Source: Paenibacillus andongensis (GTDB taxonomy: Bacteria > Bacillota > Bacilli > Paenibacillales > NBRC-103111). From it: a stretch of 64,000 nucleotides of DNA. The notes under the pieces were generated by a model. It had not been told where the DNA came from. It saw only the letters and a list, made by a program, of their open reading frames with translations, and made no database searches. The stretch is from positions 3,293,001 to 3,357,000 of the forward strand of contig NZ_CP104467.1 of assembly GCF_025369935.1 (NCBI RefSeq), given 5' to 3'. Of this stretch, positions 33,886 through 42,052 are shown one piece after another (within the stretch, counting starts at the first letter, position 1; every line of letters begins with the position of its first letter). A program made the position numbers and the translations under genes.

Positions 33886-34632
33886 GTGATCAAAGGTTTT
33901 GATTGTTCAACGCCTTTAACGGCACAAACCGCCGCTGCTTTCGTCAAAGATGGCTACTTGTTTGTAGCCAGATATCTCGTTCCGAGTGGTTACAAAGCGT
34001 TAACCAAAAGTGAAGCGGACATGATCAGCGAGGCAGGACTGCAGATCGTATCTGTGTTTGAAACAACCGCGAACCGAGCGCTCGGTGGAAGAAGCGCTGG
34101 TTTGGCTGATGGGGCAACAGCCGTGCAGGTTGCTCAAAATCTAGGCCAACCACCTGGCAGCTGTATTTACTTTGCAGTCGACTTTGATGCCTCAAGTGCC
34201 CAAATGTCAACCGTTATTGCCTATATTCAAGCGGCAAGTGAGGCGACACCCGAGTACACGACAGGTGTATATGGTTCTTATTCCGTGATGGAAGCTGTGC
34301 GTAACGCGGGAGCTTGCTCTCATTTTTGGCAAACGTATGCTTGGAGCAGCGGTAAAAAGTCCAATTTTATAAACATTTATCAATACTTGAACGATTTGGT
34401 TGAGCATGGGATTGGCGTGGATTACGATGAATCGTATGGAAATGAAGGTTGGTGGAACACGATAGCACCACCGGAACCCCCCGTGTCGTATCCACTGTCT
34501 CCTAAAGATGCCAATGTGATTATACCGTTCCTTTCGGCTGGATATGAGGCGACTTCGTCCACTGCGGCTAGGGAAGAATTTCATCGACTGGCCAATGAGC
34601 TGCGTAGAGTTTCGGGGCAACCGGAACAATAA
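33886..34632 (+). CDS. DUF1906 (Rv2525c-like) glycoside-hydrolase-like protein
   Basis: 248 aa with a GTG start at 33886; AGGTGATAGAAA precedes it. MIKGFDCSTPLTAQTAAAFV and ARYLVPSGYKALTKSEAD, then CIYFAVDFDASSAQM, are the DUF1906 TIM-barrel pattern, which resembles GH25 lysozymes and is often involved in cell-wall contexts. No signal peptide is seen, although the family often has a Tat signal. The last 40 residues after a Pro-rich linker form a separate small helical tail. Confidence 0.82.
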   Translation: MIKGFDCSTPLTAQTAAAFVKDGYLFVARYLVPSGYKALTKSEADMISEAGLQIVSVFETTANRALGGRSAGLADGATAVQVAQNLGQPPGSCIYFAVDFDASSAQMSTVIAYIQAASEATPEYTTGVYGSYSVMEAVRNAGACSHFWQTYAWSSGKKSNFINIYQYLNDLVEHGIGVDYDESYGNEGWWNTIAPPEPPVSYPLSPKDANVIIPFLSAGYEATSSTAAREEFHRLANELRRVSGQPEQ

Positions 34633-34713
34633 TGGCCTGAATGTAAACCGAATCCTCCATTGATACGTTTACTCTATAGAGTAGATGTACACATTCAAAG
34701 GAGGATTTTTACT

Positions 34714-35487
34714 ATGAAAAAAAGGTTATTCGCGGTTGTATTAGGTTTCGGTTTGCTGACTACTAGCATCTTATCGGTTTCGGCTCAGGAACATGAGTCT
34801 GGACATGGTAACATGGCGGCTGACATGAGTATGAAAGCAGCGGTACAACAGCAAGTAAAATCTGATATGAAGCTCACTTTGAATGGTAAACCCTTGCAGC
34901 TCGATGAGTCTTACCTCATTGATAGCTCTTTGTTTGTGCCGTACCGTGCCTTTGCAGAAGGCATTGGAGCAGAAGTAGCTTATGAAGCTGCCACTCAAAC
35001 AGTAACTGTAAAGAAGGACGCAAAAACGGTAAAGCTCATGATCGGATCCTCTGAAGCCAATGTGGACGGGGCCAAAGTATCCATGGTTGGTCCTGCACAG
35101 TTAATTAACAGTTCCACCTTCGTTCACTCCCGCTTTTTGGCTGAAGTGTTCGGGATTAAGGTTGTGTATGATGAAACAACGCGTACGGTTAATCTCGTTA
35201 GCGGAGGAATTTCCGGATCTGGGCAAGAAGTAGCTAAAACCTACTACGTGAATATTGAGGGCTTTGCATTCAAAGAAGGGGAAATTACCGTTGAAGCTGG
35301 CTCCACGGTTGTCTTTACGAATAAGGATAAAGTGAAACACAATGCTGTCGCTGATGATGGCAGTTTCAAAACGGCGCTTTTGGCGACGGGGGAGTCGGAA
35401 AGTGTCACGTTTGCTAAGCCTGGCGAGTATACGTATTTCTGTGAGCCGCATAAGAATTTCATGAAGGGTAAAATTATCGTGAAATAA
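34714..35487 (+). CDS. Secreted copper-amine-oxidase-N domain protein fused to a cupredoxin
   Basis: 257 aa from ATG 34714, after AAAGGAGG. Signal peptide to about residue 26 (VSAQE). A His/Met-rich short segment (HESGHGNMAADMSM) could bind copper. Residues about 50-165 form a copper-amine-oxidase N-like domain, VPYRAFAEGIGAEVAYEA being typical. The C-terminal 85 residues are a cupredoxin with a complete type 1 copper set: His in VKHNA, then Cys, His and Met in YFCEPHKNFM. It probably transfers electrons or binds copper at the surface. Confidence 0.87.
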   Translation: MKKRLFAVVLGFGLLTTSILSVSAQEHESGHGNMAADMSMKAAVQQQVKSDMKLTLNGKPLQLDESYLIDSSLFVPYRAFAEGIGAEVAYEAATQTVTVKKDAKTVKLMIGSSEANVDGAKVSMVGPAQLINSSTFVHSRFLAEVFGIKVVYDETTRTVNLVSGGISGSGQEVAKTYYVNIEGFAFKEGEITVEAGSTVVFTNKDKVKHNAVADDGSFKTALLATGESESVTFAKPGEYTYFCEPHKNFMKGKIIVK

Positions 35488-35492
35488 AAGTG

Positions 35493-35541
35493 AGAAAGCC
35501 CGTCATCTCTCGACTATGTCTGTGAGAGATGACGGGCTTTC
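35493..35541. terminator. Bidirectional terminator, 18-bp perfect stem
   Basis: GAAAGCCCGTCATCTCTC at 35493-35510 pairs exactly with 35524-35541. It separates two convergent genes and touches the stop codon of the leftward one. Confidence 0.85.
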
Positions 35542-36678
35542 TTATTGAATGACAGCACTGCGGATATACCAGCGCTCATCAAGCGAAGCTCTTTCGAGGC
35601 GAAAGAGCACGCGCCTGTTCACAACCGCGGAAGCACGTACCGGCGTAGCCGAAACGTCAACCGCGGTGTCGAGCTGCAGGAGCTGGGACACGTCCCGCTC
35701 CGGGAACTTGGACAGTCGGCGCATGCTTCGCACATGCAACGCCTGTTCTTGCCCTGTGGTGACCTGCAGCAGCTGCAGGTCACCTTGGTTCGCCGCGCTG
35801 ATCCACACGTCGATCAGCGCCCAGGGCGAGAGCTTGCTGACGTATTCCGTCAGCAAGCCGGCCGCTCGGTGCACCATGACCTGGTGCGCCGGGTCAACGG
35901 AGCGGGAGCCGTGTGTCACGCTCCCGAGGAAGTGAATACAGAAATGACCGTTGAAGTCATTTCCCGGTATACCGTCACCTCCATGCGGCATGCCGTGCAT
36001 GGACCCGGCCAGCGTGCGGCCGTTCAGCTTCACGAGGACCGCCTTGCGGTCCCAGCTCCAGGCGCCGCCGTAGATGGTTTTGAGCGTCGCGGAGTCGGAT
36101 TTGGTCAGCGGCTGTACGTCCGCATGATGGGAGCCCGCGCGGCGCTGCCCCTCAAAGCTGAGACCGCTCTCCACGTCTACGATGGTGAATTTACTGTATT
36201 TGGGGAGGACTTCACTCGCCTCCTCCCAAGGAAGGATTTCGCCATAATGCCTGGCTCTAACCATTTGAACTTGAGAACGCAGCGTTTCTTGAGCGGTACT
36301 TGATAGGTTTAACGTGAGTCTTGCCGAGAGATCTACCACTTCACCATTTGGCGTGACACCAAAGCGTTGTTGCACACCTTTTTTTTCAAAGGAAAGCGTG
36401 GTATCCGGGGGAAGGGGGGCGGCGAATGGCGCACCTGGACCTCCATCTTCTAGCTCTCGTTGTAATTTTTTATCTACAAATATCGCTTCAGTTTGATAAG
36501 CAGCATGAGGTGAAACTTTAACGATCAGCTGGAACTTCCCGGAACTCGCGGTTTCTTCAAACTGTGGCGTATCGCCTTGAGCATGCGCGTGGATACCTAG
36601 CGCAGCTGTTAGTAGGTTTGTAAACAACAGTATGCATAACAGCTTTCGGAGCATGCTGTTTGCTCGGTGTGAATGCAT
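35542..36678 (-). CDS. Secreted protein with an HFCIH motif, unknown function
   Basis: 378 aa from the ATG at 36678, ten bases after GAGGAG; an in-frame ATG lies at 36696. Signal peptide ends near HAHAQ. The C-terminal half carries SMHGMPHGGDGIPGNDFNGH followed by FCIHFLGS, then THGSRSVDPAHQVMVHRA, a run of conserved-looking His, Cys and Asp residues. A catalytic or metal-binding role is possible, but I cannot name the family. Roughly 35640-36200 is much richer in GC than the rest of the region. Confidence 0.78.
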   Translation of the reverse strand: MHSHRANSMLRKLLCILLFTNLLTAALGIHAHAQGDTPQFEETASSGKFQLIVKVSPHAAYQTEAIFVDKKLQRELEDGGPGAPFAAPLPPDTTLSFEKKGVQQRFGVTPNGEVVDLSARLTLNLSSTAQETLRSQVQMVRARHYGEILPWEEASEVLPKYSKFTIVDVESGLSFEGQRRAGSHHADVQPLTKSDSATLKTIYGGAWSWDRKAVLVKLNGRTLAGSMHGMPHGGDGIPGNDFNGHFCIHFLGSVTHGSRSVDPAHQVMVHRAAGLLTEYVSKLSPWALIDVWISAANQGDLQLLQVTTGQEQALHVRSMRRLSKFPERDVSQLLQLDTAVDVSATPVRASAVVNRRVLFRLERASLDERWYIRSAVIQ

Positions 36679-36844
36679 GGGTTTGCTTCTCCTCATTCAG
36701 TTTAATAAGCACATAATCAAGTTTTTACAAAATGTCTTAAATTTATGAACGAACATCCTGCGTATGCTGTCCAATTTAGATTTGTGATAAAATAACAGAA
36801 GTATGCAGTTTTTAGAACTTGATTTAGAAAGGGAGGTCATACGA

Positions 36845-37678
36845 ATGAAACCAAGCGCGGGTAAACCGTTTGAATTATGTATAGAGACAGATCGCATTGT
36901 GAGAGGAGATCTTTATGAAGCGGCATCTCAGCCGGCCAAAGGGACATTAATTATTTGTCATGGGTACAAAGGTTTCAAAGATTGGGGGATGTTCCCACAT
37001 GTGGCTAAGTCGTTAGCCGAAGAGGTTGATGTGATTTCGATCAATTTTTCACACAATGGCGTGGGCGCTGACTTACTTGCGTTTACGGAACTTGAGAAGT
37101 TTGCTCGAGAAACCTATTCCAAAGATCTAGAAGATTTGCATGTTGTTGTAAATGATATTCGTAACCGTGAAGGCTCAGCCACCCAGAAACCCATACTTCT
37201 TTTAGGCCATAGCAGGGGTGCGGGAGTGAGTTTGATCTATGCGCTTGATCATCCTGAACATATTGCCAGTGTGATCAGCTGGAACGGGATTGCGAATGTC
37301 GATTTATTTACGGAGGAAAATAAAGCGGAGATGCGGGCAACAGGGCGAACGTACACGATGAACGGGCGCACGAAGCAAAACATGCCGCTGGACCTCGAAA
37401 TCTTAGAAGATATGGAGCTTAATCGTGAGCGTTTCGATATTGTAGGGAGAATTAGCGAAGCTAAATTCCCAATCGCCCTTATTCAGGGAACGGAAGATGG
37501 AGAGAGAGGAATCCGTGGTTCACAGAGGCTTATTGAACAAAATGCCACCATTGCTTGGATTAGAATTCCTGAGGGCAACCATACCTTTGGTTCGGTTCAT
37601 CCCTATCAAGGGGAGACGAAGCCGCTGAAGGAAGCAATTCTAGAAACCAAACGAACGATACAAGGGATGTTAGCCTAA
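36845..37678 (+). CDS. Alpha/beta hydrolase
   Basis: 277 aa from ATG 36845, after GGGAGG; the ATG at 36803 has no ribosome site. It has the oxyanion region ICHGYKGFKDWGMFPHVA, the nucleophile elbow GHSRGAG with Ser, and the late His in PEGNHTFGS; an Asp in GTEDGERG completes the triad. Cytosolic esterase or peptidase of unknown substrate. It is followed after three bases by the NhaC-like gene, so the two are probably co-expressed. Confidence 0.88.
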   Translation: MKPSAGKPFELCIETDRIVRGDLYEAASQPAKGTLIICHGYKGFKDWGMFPHVAKSLAEEVDVISINFSHNGVGADLLAFTELEKFARETYSKDLEDLHVVVNDIRNREGSATQKPILLLGHSRGAGVSLIYALDHPEHIASVISWNGIANVDLFTEENKAEMRATGRTYTMNGRTKQNMPLDLEILEDMELNRERFDIVGRISEAKFPIALIQGTEDGERGIRGSQRLIEQNATIAWIRIPEGNHTFGSVHPYQGETKPLKEAILETKRTIQGMLA

Positions 37679-37681
37679 ACG

Positions 37682-39043
37682 ATGTTAACGATAAGACAAC
37701 TTAGTGCAGTAATCACGATAACGATAATAGGACTTGCTGCTGCTTATTTTCTACATATTCCTTTAGTGATTGGATTTTCATTGGGGCTTGTGACCTTGAC
37801 TGTCCTCATTTGGCGAGCGGGAACAACCTTTCGGGACATCTTGAAAAGCATGTGGGAAGGTATCAAACACACCAAAGAGGTCATTTGGATTCTTTCTCTC
37901 GTTGGCGTGGTTATCCCTACATGGACAATGAGCGGTACCATCCCATACATGATTGATTTGGGTCTTAGTATCGTTGATCCTAGTTTTTTTCTAACATTTT
38001 CATTTGTACTTTCCGTTTGTATTTCCATGGTGCTGGGCACATCTACGGGAACGCTCAGTTCTGTGGGGATCCCATTAATTGGTTTGGGAGTGCTGCTGCA
38101 AATCCCGCTTCCTATGGTTGCAGGTGCTCTCGTGTCGGGTGCTTTCGTTGGCGATCGGACTTCACCATTTTCCAGTGCAAACAGACTTGTGGCTTCCTCA
38201 ACGGGCGTTTCCATGCAGGTCCTTTTTAAAGCCTTATTACCCACAACAATAGGTGCGTTAGGTGTTGCATTGGGGTTTTTCTTAGTATGCGATTTTAATG
38301 GGGAATGGCATCAGAGTGACTTCACGTTACACAATCAGCAGTTTGCCTCGGGTTTTAGGTACAGCTTGTGGCTCTTGCTGCCCGTGTTTGTTCTATTGAT
38401 TTCAATCCTTCTCAGGTTCAAAACAAGAAATGGCTTCCTCTTGTCGATCGCTTCTGCCATCCTAATTGGCATGAGCTTGCAGCAAATGACTTGGCATGAA
38501 TGGTTGCACGATATGTGGTTCGGCTACCATTCCAGCTTATTTAACTCGCTGCAAACCAAAGGGCTTTCTAACATGATCGAGCTGATTGCTCTTATCGCAC
38601 TCGCTGGTGCATTTAGTGGTATTTTAGAAAAGTACCGTATCCTAGAGATTTATATGCAAAAGTTGCTAGGGGAGACGTCCGCTTCGCTTCTTTCAGCGAC
38701 TCTACGAACATCACTTTTTGGGTTAGGGCTTGGCCTTGTTTCGTGTACGCAGACTTTGCCAATTATGATGACGGGGCGGAGTTTGCTGCCTTTTTGGGAA
38801 GAGCGATTTCCTCGCAGCCAACTTGCCAGAGTTGTGGCGGATTCAAGCCTCATTCTAGCTGCAATGATTCCGTGGAACATGCTTGCCATCGTCTGTGGAA
38901 CCATAGTAGGTGTACCTGTGCTCGCGTATGTCGGCTATGCGCCGTTTCTTTGGGCTTTGCCTGTATGTACCTTGCTGTGGTCTTTATGGTCGAAGGGTAG
39001 AGGAAGTTTAGAAAGTAATAGAGGAGTGGGATACGATGGCTAA
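37682..39043 (+). CDS. NhaC-family Na+/H+ antiporter
   Basis: 453 aa with about 11-12 hydrophobic segments. The conserved NhaC stretches are present: TSTGTLSSVGIPLIGLG and GAFVGDRTSPFSSANRLVAS. Family members exchange sodium for protons, or malate/lactate couples in MleN. It is co-directional with the hydrolase (three-base gap) and overlaps the next gene by eight bases, so the three genes appear to be one operon. Confidence 0.88.
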   Translation: MLTIRQLSAVITITIIGLAAAYFLHIPLVIGFSLGLVTLTVLIWRAGTTFRDILKSMWEGIKHTKEVIWILSLVGVVIPTWTMSGTIPYMIDLGLSIVDPSFFLTFSFVLSVCISMVLGTSTGTLSSVGIPLIGLGVLLQIPLPMVAGALVSGAFVGDRTSPFSSANRLVASSTGVSMQVLFKALLPTTIGALGVALGFFLVCDFNGEWHQSDFTLHNQQFASGFRYSLWLLLPVFVLLISILLRFKTRNGFLLSIASAILIGMSLQQMTWHEWLHDMWFGYHSSLFNSLQTKGLSNMIELIALIALAGAFSGILEKYRILEIYMQKLLGETSASLLSATLRTSLFGLGLGLVSCTQTLPIMMTGRSLLPFWEERFPRSQLARVVADSSLILAAMIPWNMLAIVCGTIVGVPVLAYVGYAPFLWALPVCTLLWSLWSKGRGSLESNRGVGYDG

Positions 39044-39548
39044 TACCTATTTTATTTCGGACCATCACTTTGGTCATTCATCCATTATTGATTTTGAAGC
39101 TCGGCCTTTTGCTGATGCAGACGAAATGAACGCGACCATGATTGCCAAATGGAACGCTATTGTCAGCCAAGAAGACAAAGTATTTCATCTTGGGGATTTC
39201 TCCTTCTTGAATAAAGAGCGAACCAAAGCCATTGTTTCGGAGCTAAATGGTTATAAAATCCTCATCTTAGGCAATCACGATCGAGGAAGGTCGAGAACTT
39301 GGTGGCTTGAAGTCGGTTTTGATGAAGTGAGTGAGTACCCGATTATTTATAAGAATTTCTTTTTCCTATCCCATGAGCCGATGTATATGAACAAACAAAT
39401 GCCCTATGTCAATGTACACGGACACATTCATAGCCAGAAATACGAGGGACGTCATTACTTTAATGTTAGTGTGGAACACTGGGATTATACGCCAGTTTCT
39501 TTTGAACAGATTCGAGATTCCGTTGTAGTGAGTGAGGAGCAGTCGTGA
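39036..39548 (+). CDS. Calcineurin-like metallophosphoesterase
   Basis: 170 aa. Metal-binding motifs are in order: ISDHHFGH (D-x-H), HLGDFSF (GD), GNHD, and NVHGHIHS (GHxH). It is a small stand-alone domain like YfcE-type or phage-type phosphoesterases. It overlaps the antiporter gene by eight bases with GAGTGGGA as ribosome site. The substrate is unknown. Confidence 0.9.
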   Translation: MANTYFISDHHFGHSSIIDFEARPFADADEMNATMIAKWNAIVSQEDKVFHLGDFSFLNKERTKAIVSELNGYKILILGNHDRGRSRTWWLEVGFDEVSEYPIIYKNFFFLSHEPMYMNKQMPYVNVHGHIHSQKYEGRHYFNVSVEHWDYTPVSFEQIRDSVVVSEEQS

Positions 39549-39558
39549 GGATACGTTT

Positions 39559-39589
39559 AAGTCACTCCATCGTGGAGTGGCTTGTTTTT
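39559..39589 (+). terminator. Terminator of the hydrolase-NhaC-phosphoesterase operon
   Basis: AAGTCACTCC-ATCGT-GGAGTGGCTT followed by a T-rich tail. Confidence 0.8.
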
Positions 39590-39598
39590 ATTCAGAAA

Positions 39599-39625
39599 AG
39601 AAAAAGCGGGAACTATTGTCCCGCT
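39599..39625 (-). terminator. Terminator of the leftward gene at 39613
   Basis: Read on the minus strand, AGCGGGA and TCCCGCT pair and are followed by TTTTTCTTTT. The stop codon of the gene is within the hairpin. Confidence 0.8.
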
Positions 39626-39993
39626 AATTTAGTTATGGTCTCTATTTTCTTATCATGACTTAGACTAACAAATACAGTAGATATTTCACTTTTTGGATTA
39701 TCTATACGAATATCACGATTGTTGAAATGCACATGGTCGATTCCTAGACTGTGGAACATAAATTTATGATCCTCCGTATCCAGACCTTCGAAAGATAAGT
39801 CACCCATGTGTCTGAAAATGTCTTCATTATCTTTCATAAGAACATCAATATTGTTATTGGTTACGTGAATATTTAGTAGCAATGTATTGGAAAATTCAAT
39901 TAGAAAGGTTCCTTTTCGAATTCCTTTTTCTAACCTATGCCACTTTCCAGTAACAGCTTCAACTAGCGTACTACCATCAGAGAATTTGCGCAT
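39613..39993 (-). CDS. Hypothetical protein, 126 aa
   Basis: ATG 39993 has AGAGGTGA upstream; the open frame extends to 40065 without a ribosome site. It starts MRKFSDGSTLVEAVTGKWHR and looks like a small alpha/beta soluble protein (NIHVTNNNIDVLMKDNEDIF; HSLGIDHVHFNNRDIRID). There is no signal peptide, membrane segment or recognisable domain. The region is more AT-rich than its neighbours, which might hint at recent acquisition. Confidence 0.6.
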   Translation of the reverse strand: MRKFSDGSTLVEAVTGKWHRLEKGIRKGTFLIEFSNTLLLNIHVTNNNIDVLMKDNEDIFRHMGDLSFEGLDTEDHKFMFHSLGIDHVHFNNRDIRIDNPKSEISTVFVSLSHDKKIETITKLAGQ

Positions 39994-40066
39994 TTTTGTC
40001 ACCTCTAAATGTATCGTTTTGTGAGTTATTGTACGAAATGAAGCCATCAAAATCAATGCTGTCATA

Positions 40067-40103
40067 TTAAATAATCCCGTCCTATTTGGACGGGATTATT
40101 TAA
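40067..40103. terminator. 16-bp perfect hairpin between two leftward genes
   Basis: TTAAATAATCCCGTCC at 40067-40082 is complementary to 40088-40103, with loop TATTT. It is just downstream of the 40148 gene on the minus strand, so probably ends its transcription. Confidence 0.65.
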
Positions 40104-40147
40104 TAAAGTTATTCAATTTCAAGAAAAGAGCCTTCATCTTGATGCCT

Positions 40148-40342
40148 TTATTTCTTTTTCACTTCTTCAACAAATACGTCACTTGCGTCACGGTTACTTC
40201 CAAGTTCGAGGATCGTATATTTCTTCTCACCAATCATGATGACATCTTCGACTTCTGGAAGCGGATCCCCTAAATATACGGTGCCTAAATACACGTTACT
40301 GCTCTTCAAACGTAAATTCCATCGATGCTGCTGTTTCGTCAT
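40148..40342 (-). CDS. Small hypothetical protein, 64 aa
   Basis: ATG 40342 preceded by GGAGGAACAAGGAA; the in-frame starts further upstream (to 40390) are less well placed. The product MTKQQHRWNLRLKSSNVYLG is basic at the N-terminus and shows a beta-rich middle (VEDVIMIGEKKYTILELGSN), with an acidic then basic tail. No known domain. It looks like a small cytosolic protein. Confidence 0.6.
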   Translation of the reverse strand: MTKQQHRWNLRLKSSNVYLGTVYLGDPLPEVEDVIMIGEKKYTILELGSNRDASDVFVEEVKKK

Positions 40343-40511
40343 TTCCTTGTTCCTCCCAAGATCTACTTTCATCAAGTTACCATAAATCAAGCCAAGATGA
40401 AAGCCCTACTATCAAACAAGCTCCTAAGTATGGAACAGTAGAGTCAAGTTTGTCCCGAAAGGTTGCAAAAGTTGTTCCCTAATTGGCGTAAATAAGTATG
40501 ACAACCATCTG

Positions 40512-40540
40512 TTGACAATAACTTAAATCCTTGGTATATT
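40512..40540 (+). promoter_or_regulatory. Promoter of tRNA-Val
   Basis: Consensus TTGACA at 40512-40517 and TATATT at 40535-40540 with 17-bp spacing. Confidence 0.8.
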
Positions 40541-40560
40541 AATAATCGTCCTCAAAAAAC

Positions 40561-40633
40561 GACTTGTTAGCTCAGCTGGGAGAGCACTATCTTGACAGGG
40601 TAGGGGTCAGTGGTTCGAGCCCACTACAGGTCA
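40561..40633 (+). tRNA. tRNA-Val (GAC)
   Basis: 73 nt, no encoded CCA. Acceptor GACTTGT pairs with ACAGGTC; D-arm AGCTCAGCTGGGAGAGC; anticodon loop TTGACAG; T-arm GTGGTTCGAGCCCAC. Confidence 0.93.
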
Positions 40634-40637
40634 TACT

Positions 40638-40668
40638 AAAAAAGTCCTTACATAGTAGGGACTTTTTT
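40638..40668 (+). terminator. Terminator of tRNA-Val
   Basis: AAAAAAGTCC and GGACTTTTTT flank a short loop. Confidence 0.85.
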
Positions 40669-40729
40669 GCTTTTTCTTTATTTGTGATGCAAAAAAAAGA
40701 GGCTGCACTTTACAGCCTCCGTGTATGTA

Positions 40730-41020
40730 TTATGAGATGTTGTATAGTGAAGCAAGGCAATCAACGAACATTTTGTTATATTCTTCACGGGTATAGTCTT
40801 TATTGCAGGCAATGTCTCTTCCTAAGAATTGAAACCAGGTAATTTCGGTGGGGATTTTTTTGTATAGAAACTTTTCGTTCTGGATGAGAAACGTATCATT
40901 TTCGAAAAACGGTACATTGTCAAATTCGAGAGCTTTTTCGCCTTTTTGTTCACTAACTAATGTGGCCAAAAGAATGAGCATGCGATAGGGATCACGGAAT
41001 ATTTCATATTGTTCTGTCAA
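40730..41020 (-). CDS. Hypothetical protein, 96 aa
   Basis: I chose TTG 41020, eight bases after AAAGGAG, over the GTG at 41029, which abuts it. The sequence (EQYEIFRDPYRMLILLATLV ... EYNKMFVDCLASLYNIS) is a helical soluble protein with no recognisable domain. A bidirectional terminator lies upstream, so it forms its own transcription unit. No function can be assigned. Confidence 0.6.
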   Translation of the reverse strand: MTEQYEIFRDPYRMLILLATLVSEQKGEKALEFDNVPFFENDTFLIQNEKFLYKKIPTEITWFQFLGRDIACNKDYTREEYNKMFVDCLASLYNIS

Positions 41021-41144
41021 GGTAAACACTCCTTTATCGGATAATGAACAACGTAATCATACTAGAACTAATTTTAAAATAGAATACTTCCGTCGAAAGT
41101 GGTGAGGAAATTGAAGGAATACATGAACATTTCGAAGGAAAAAA

Positions 41145-41196
41145 AGAAAAGACTGATTTTCACTCTAAGGAGGATCGAGTGAATCAGTCTTTTTTG
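41145..41196. terminator. Bidirectional terminator between the hypothetical and spore-protein genes
   Basis: AAAAGACTGATT at 41147-41158 pairs with AATCAGTCTTTT near 41182-41193, and CACTC/GAGTG pairs inside it. T-runs occur on both strands. Confidence 0.75.
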
Positions 41197-41216
41197 CTTG
41201 CTCCTACATCAAAGGA

Positions 41217-41426
41217 TTAGCGTTTGAAGCTGGAAAGTTGTTGCTCAGCTATTTGCACTAATCGCTTCGTGATGTTACCACCAATGGCGCCAGCATCACG
41301 TGTTGCCAAATTACCGTTGTAACCAGTAGGGGAGAGAGGGACACCAATTTCCTGAGCGACTTCATACTTCAGTTGATCCAATGCTGCTTTTGCTTGTTGT
41401 ACGACTAAAGTGTTGTTTCTAGCCAT
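41217..41426 (-). CDS. Small acid-soluble spore protein, alpha/beta type
   Basis: 69 aa. The two family motifs are clear: the N-terminal LDQLKYEVAQEIGVPL with the Glu-Ile/Val site cut by the germination protease, and the C-terminal GAIGGNITKRLVQIAEQQL DNA-binding helix. It coats spore DNA. AAGGAGATGATT precedes the ATG. A sigma-G-like promoter (TGAATA, 17 bp, AATAATA on the minus strand) lies just upstream, so forespore expression is expected. Confidence 0.95.
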   Translation of the reverse strand: MARNNTLVVQQAKAALDQLKYEVAQEIGVPLSPTGYNGNLATRDAGAIGGNITKRLVQIAEQQLSSFKR

Positions 41427-41458
41427 TCATAATCATCTCCTTTTTTTTGGTACACCAG

Positions 41459-41488
41459 TATTATTTGAATGTTCAGTTTATTTATTCA
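41459..41488 (-). promoter_or_regulatory. Candidate sigma-G promoter of the spore protein gene
   Basis: On the minus strand TGAATA (41488-41483) is 17 bp from AATAATA (41465-41459), close to the forespore sigma-G pattern. It lies 33 bp before the start codon. Confidence 0.5.
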
Positions 41489-41540
41489 TGAATTTTCAAA
41501 AAAATTTAACATTTTTTTAACGGCTTTCCAAACGTCAATA

Positions 41541-41566
41541 AACCCCCAACCAAAAGGCTGGGGGGA
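41541..41566 (-). terminator. Terminator of the acidic small-protein gene
   Basis: CCCCCAACC-AAAA-GGCTGGGGGG hairpin. The transcript of the leftward gene at 41586 would run into it. Confidence 0.65.
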
Positions 41567-41585
41567 AATATATAAGTAGAATGGA

Positions 41586-41741
41586 TTATTCCTCTTCGGA
41601 TTCCGTGCTTTCTTCCGCAGCAGCAGCTTCTTGGGTAGCTTCTGCAACTTCTTCAGACGCCTCCTCGCTCACCACTTCATCGGTGGACTCTGGGGCGATT
41701 TCTTCTTCATTTTGGGATACTACTTCTTCCTCTTGGCTCAT
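41586..41741 (-). CDS. Very acidic 51-aa small protein
   Basis: ATG 41741 follows an excellent ribosome site, AGAGGAGGTG at 41749-41758. The product MSQEEEVVSQNEEEIAPEST continues as Glu/Ala/Ser/Thr repeats (EEASEEVAEATQEAAAAEES) and ends EEE. It is low in complexity and probably unstructured. The Ser-rich frame on the opposite strand is its mirror image and has no ribosome site. No function is known. A spore-associated or chaperone-like role would be guesswork. Confidence 0.65.
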   Translation of the reverse strand: MSQEEEVVSQNEEEIAPESTDEVVSEEASEEVAEATQEAAAAEESTESEEE

Positions 41742-42052
41742 TTATTTGTCACCTCCTCTGATACGTATAGTATCATCTTAGCTGCTTCTAGCAAGCTAAA
41801 CAAGTAGGGGAGTGGGGATTTGATAGATTTAATGTAACCTTTATCCGTTTGTCATTCCTTGCAGAATTCGAATAGCAACATAAGTCGTATAATGAGAGAA
41901 AATGCTTTGTTTTCGCCTGACAGGACGATTAAGCATGTTTTATTTTTTCTATGAATATACATGAGGCGAAGCAGCAAAAGTTCATGATTTGCTAAGCGGA
42001 GCTTATGCTTACGATGTTAGTTTTCTTATGAAAACTCTTAGGAGGAGTCCGA

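Noticed and set aside
35545..36303. 252-aa open frame on the plus strand within the secreted HFCIH gene
   Set aside because: High local GC removes stop codons on both strands. The minus-strand frame has a signal peptide, ribosome site and terminator; this one has none.
41581..41781. 66-aa Ser-rich frame on the plus strand
   Set aside because: It is the mirror of the acidic minus-strand gene, which has the ribosome site AGAGGAGGTG.
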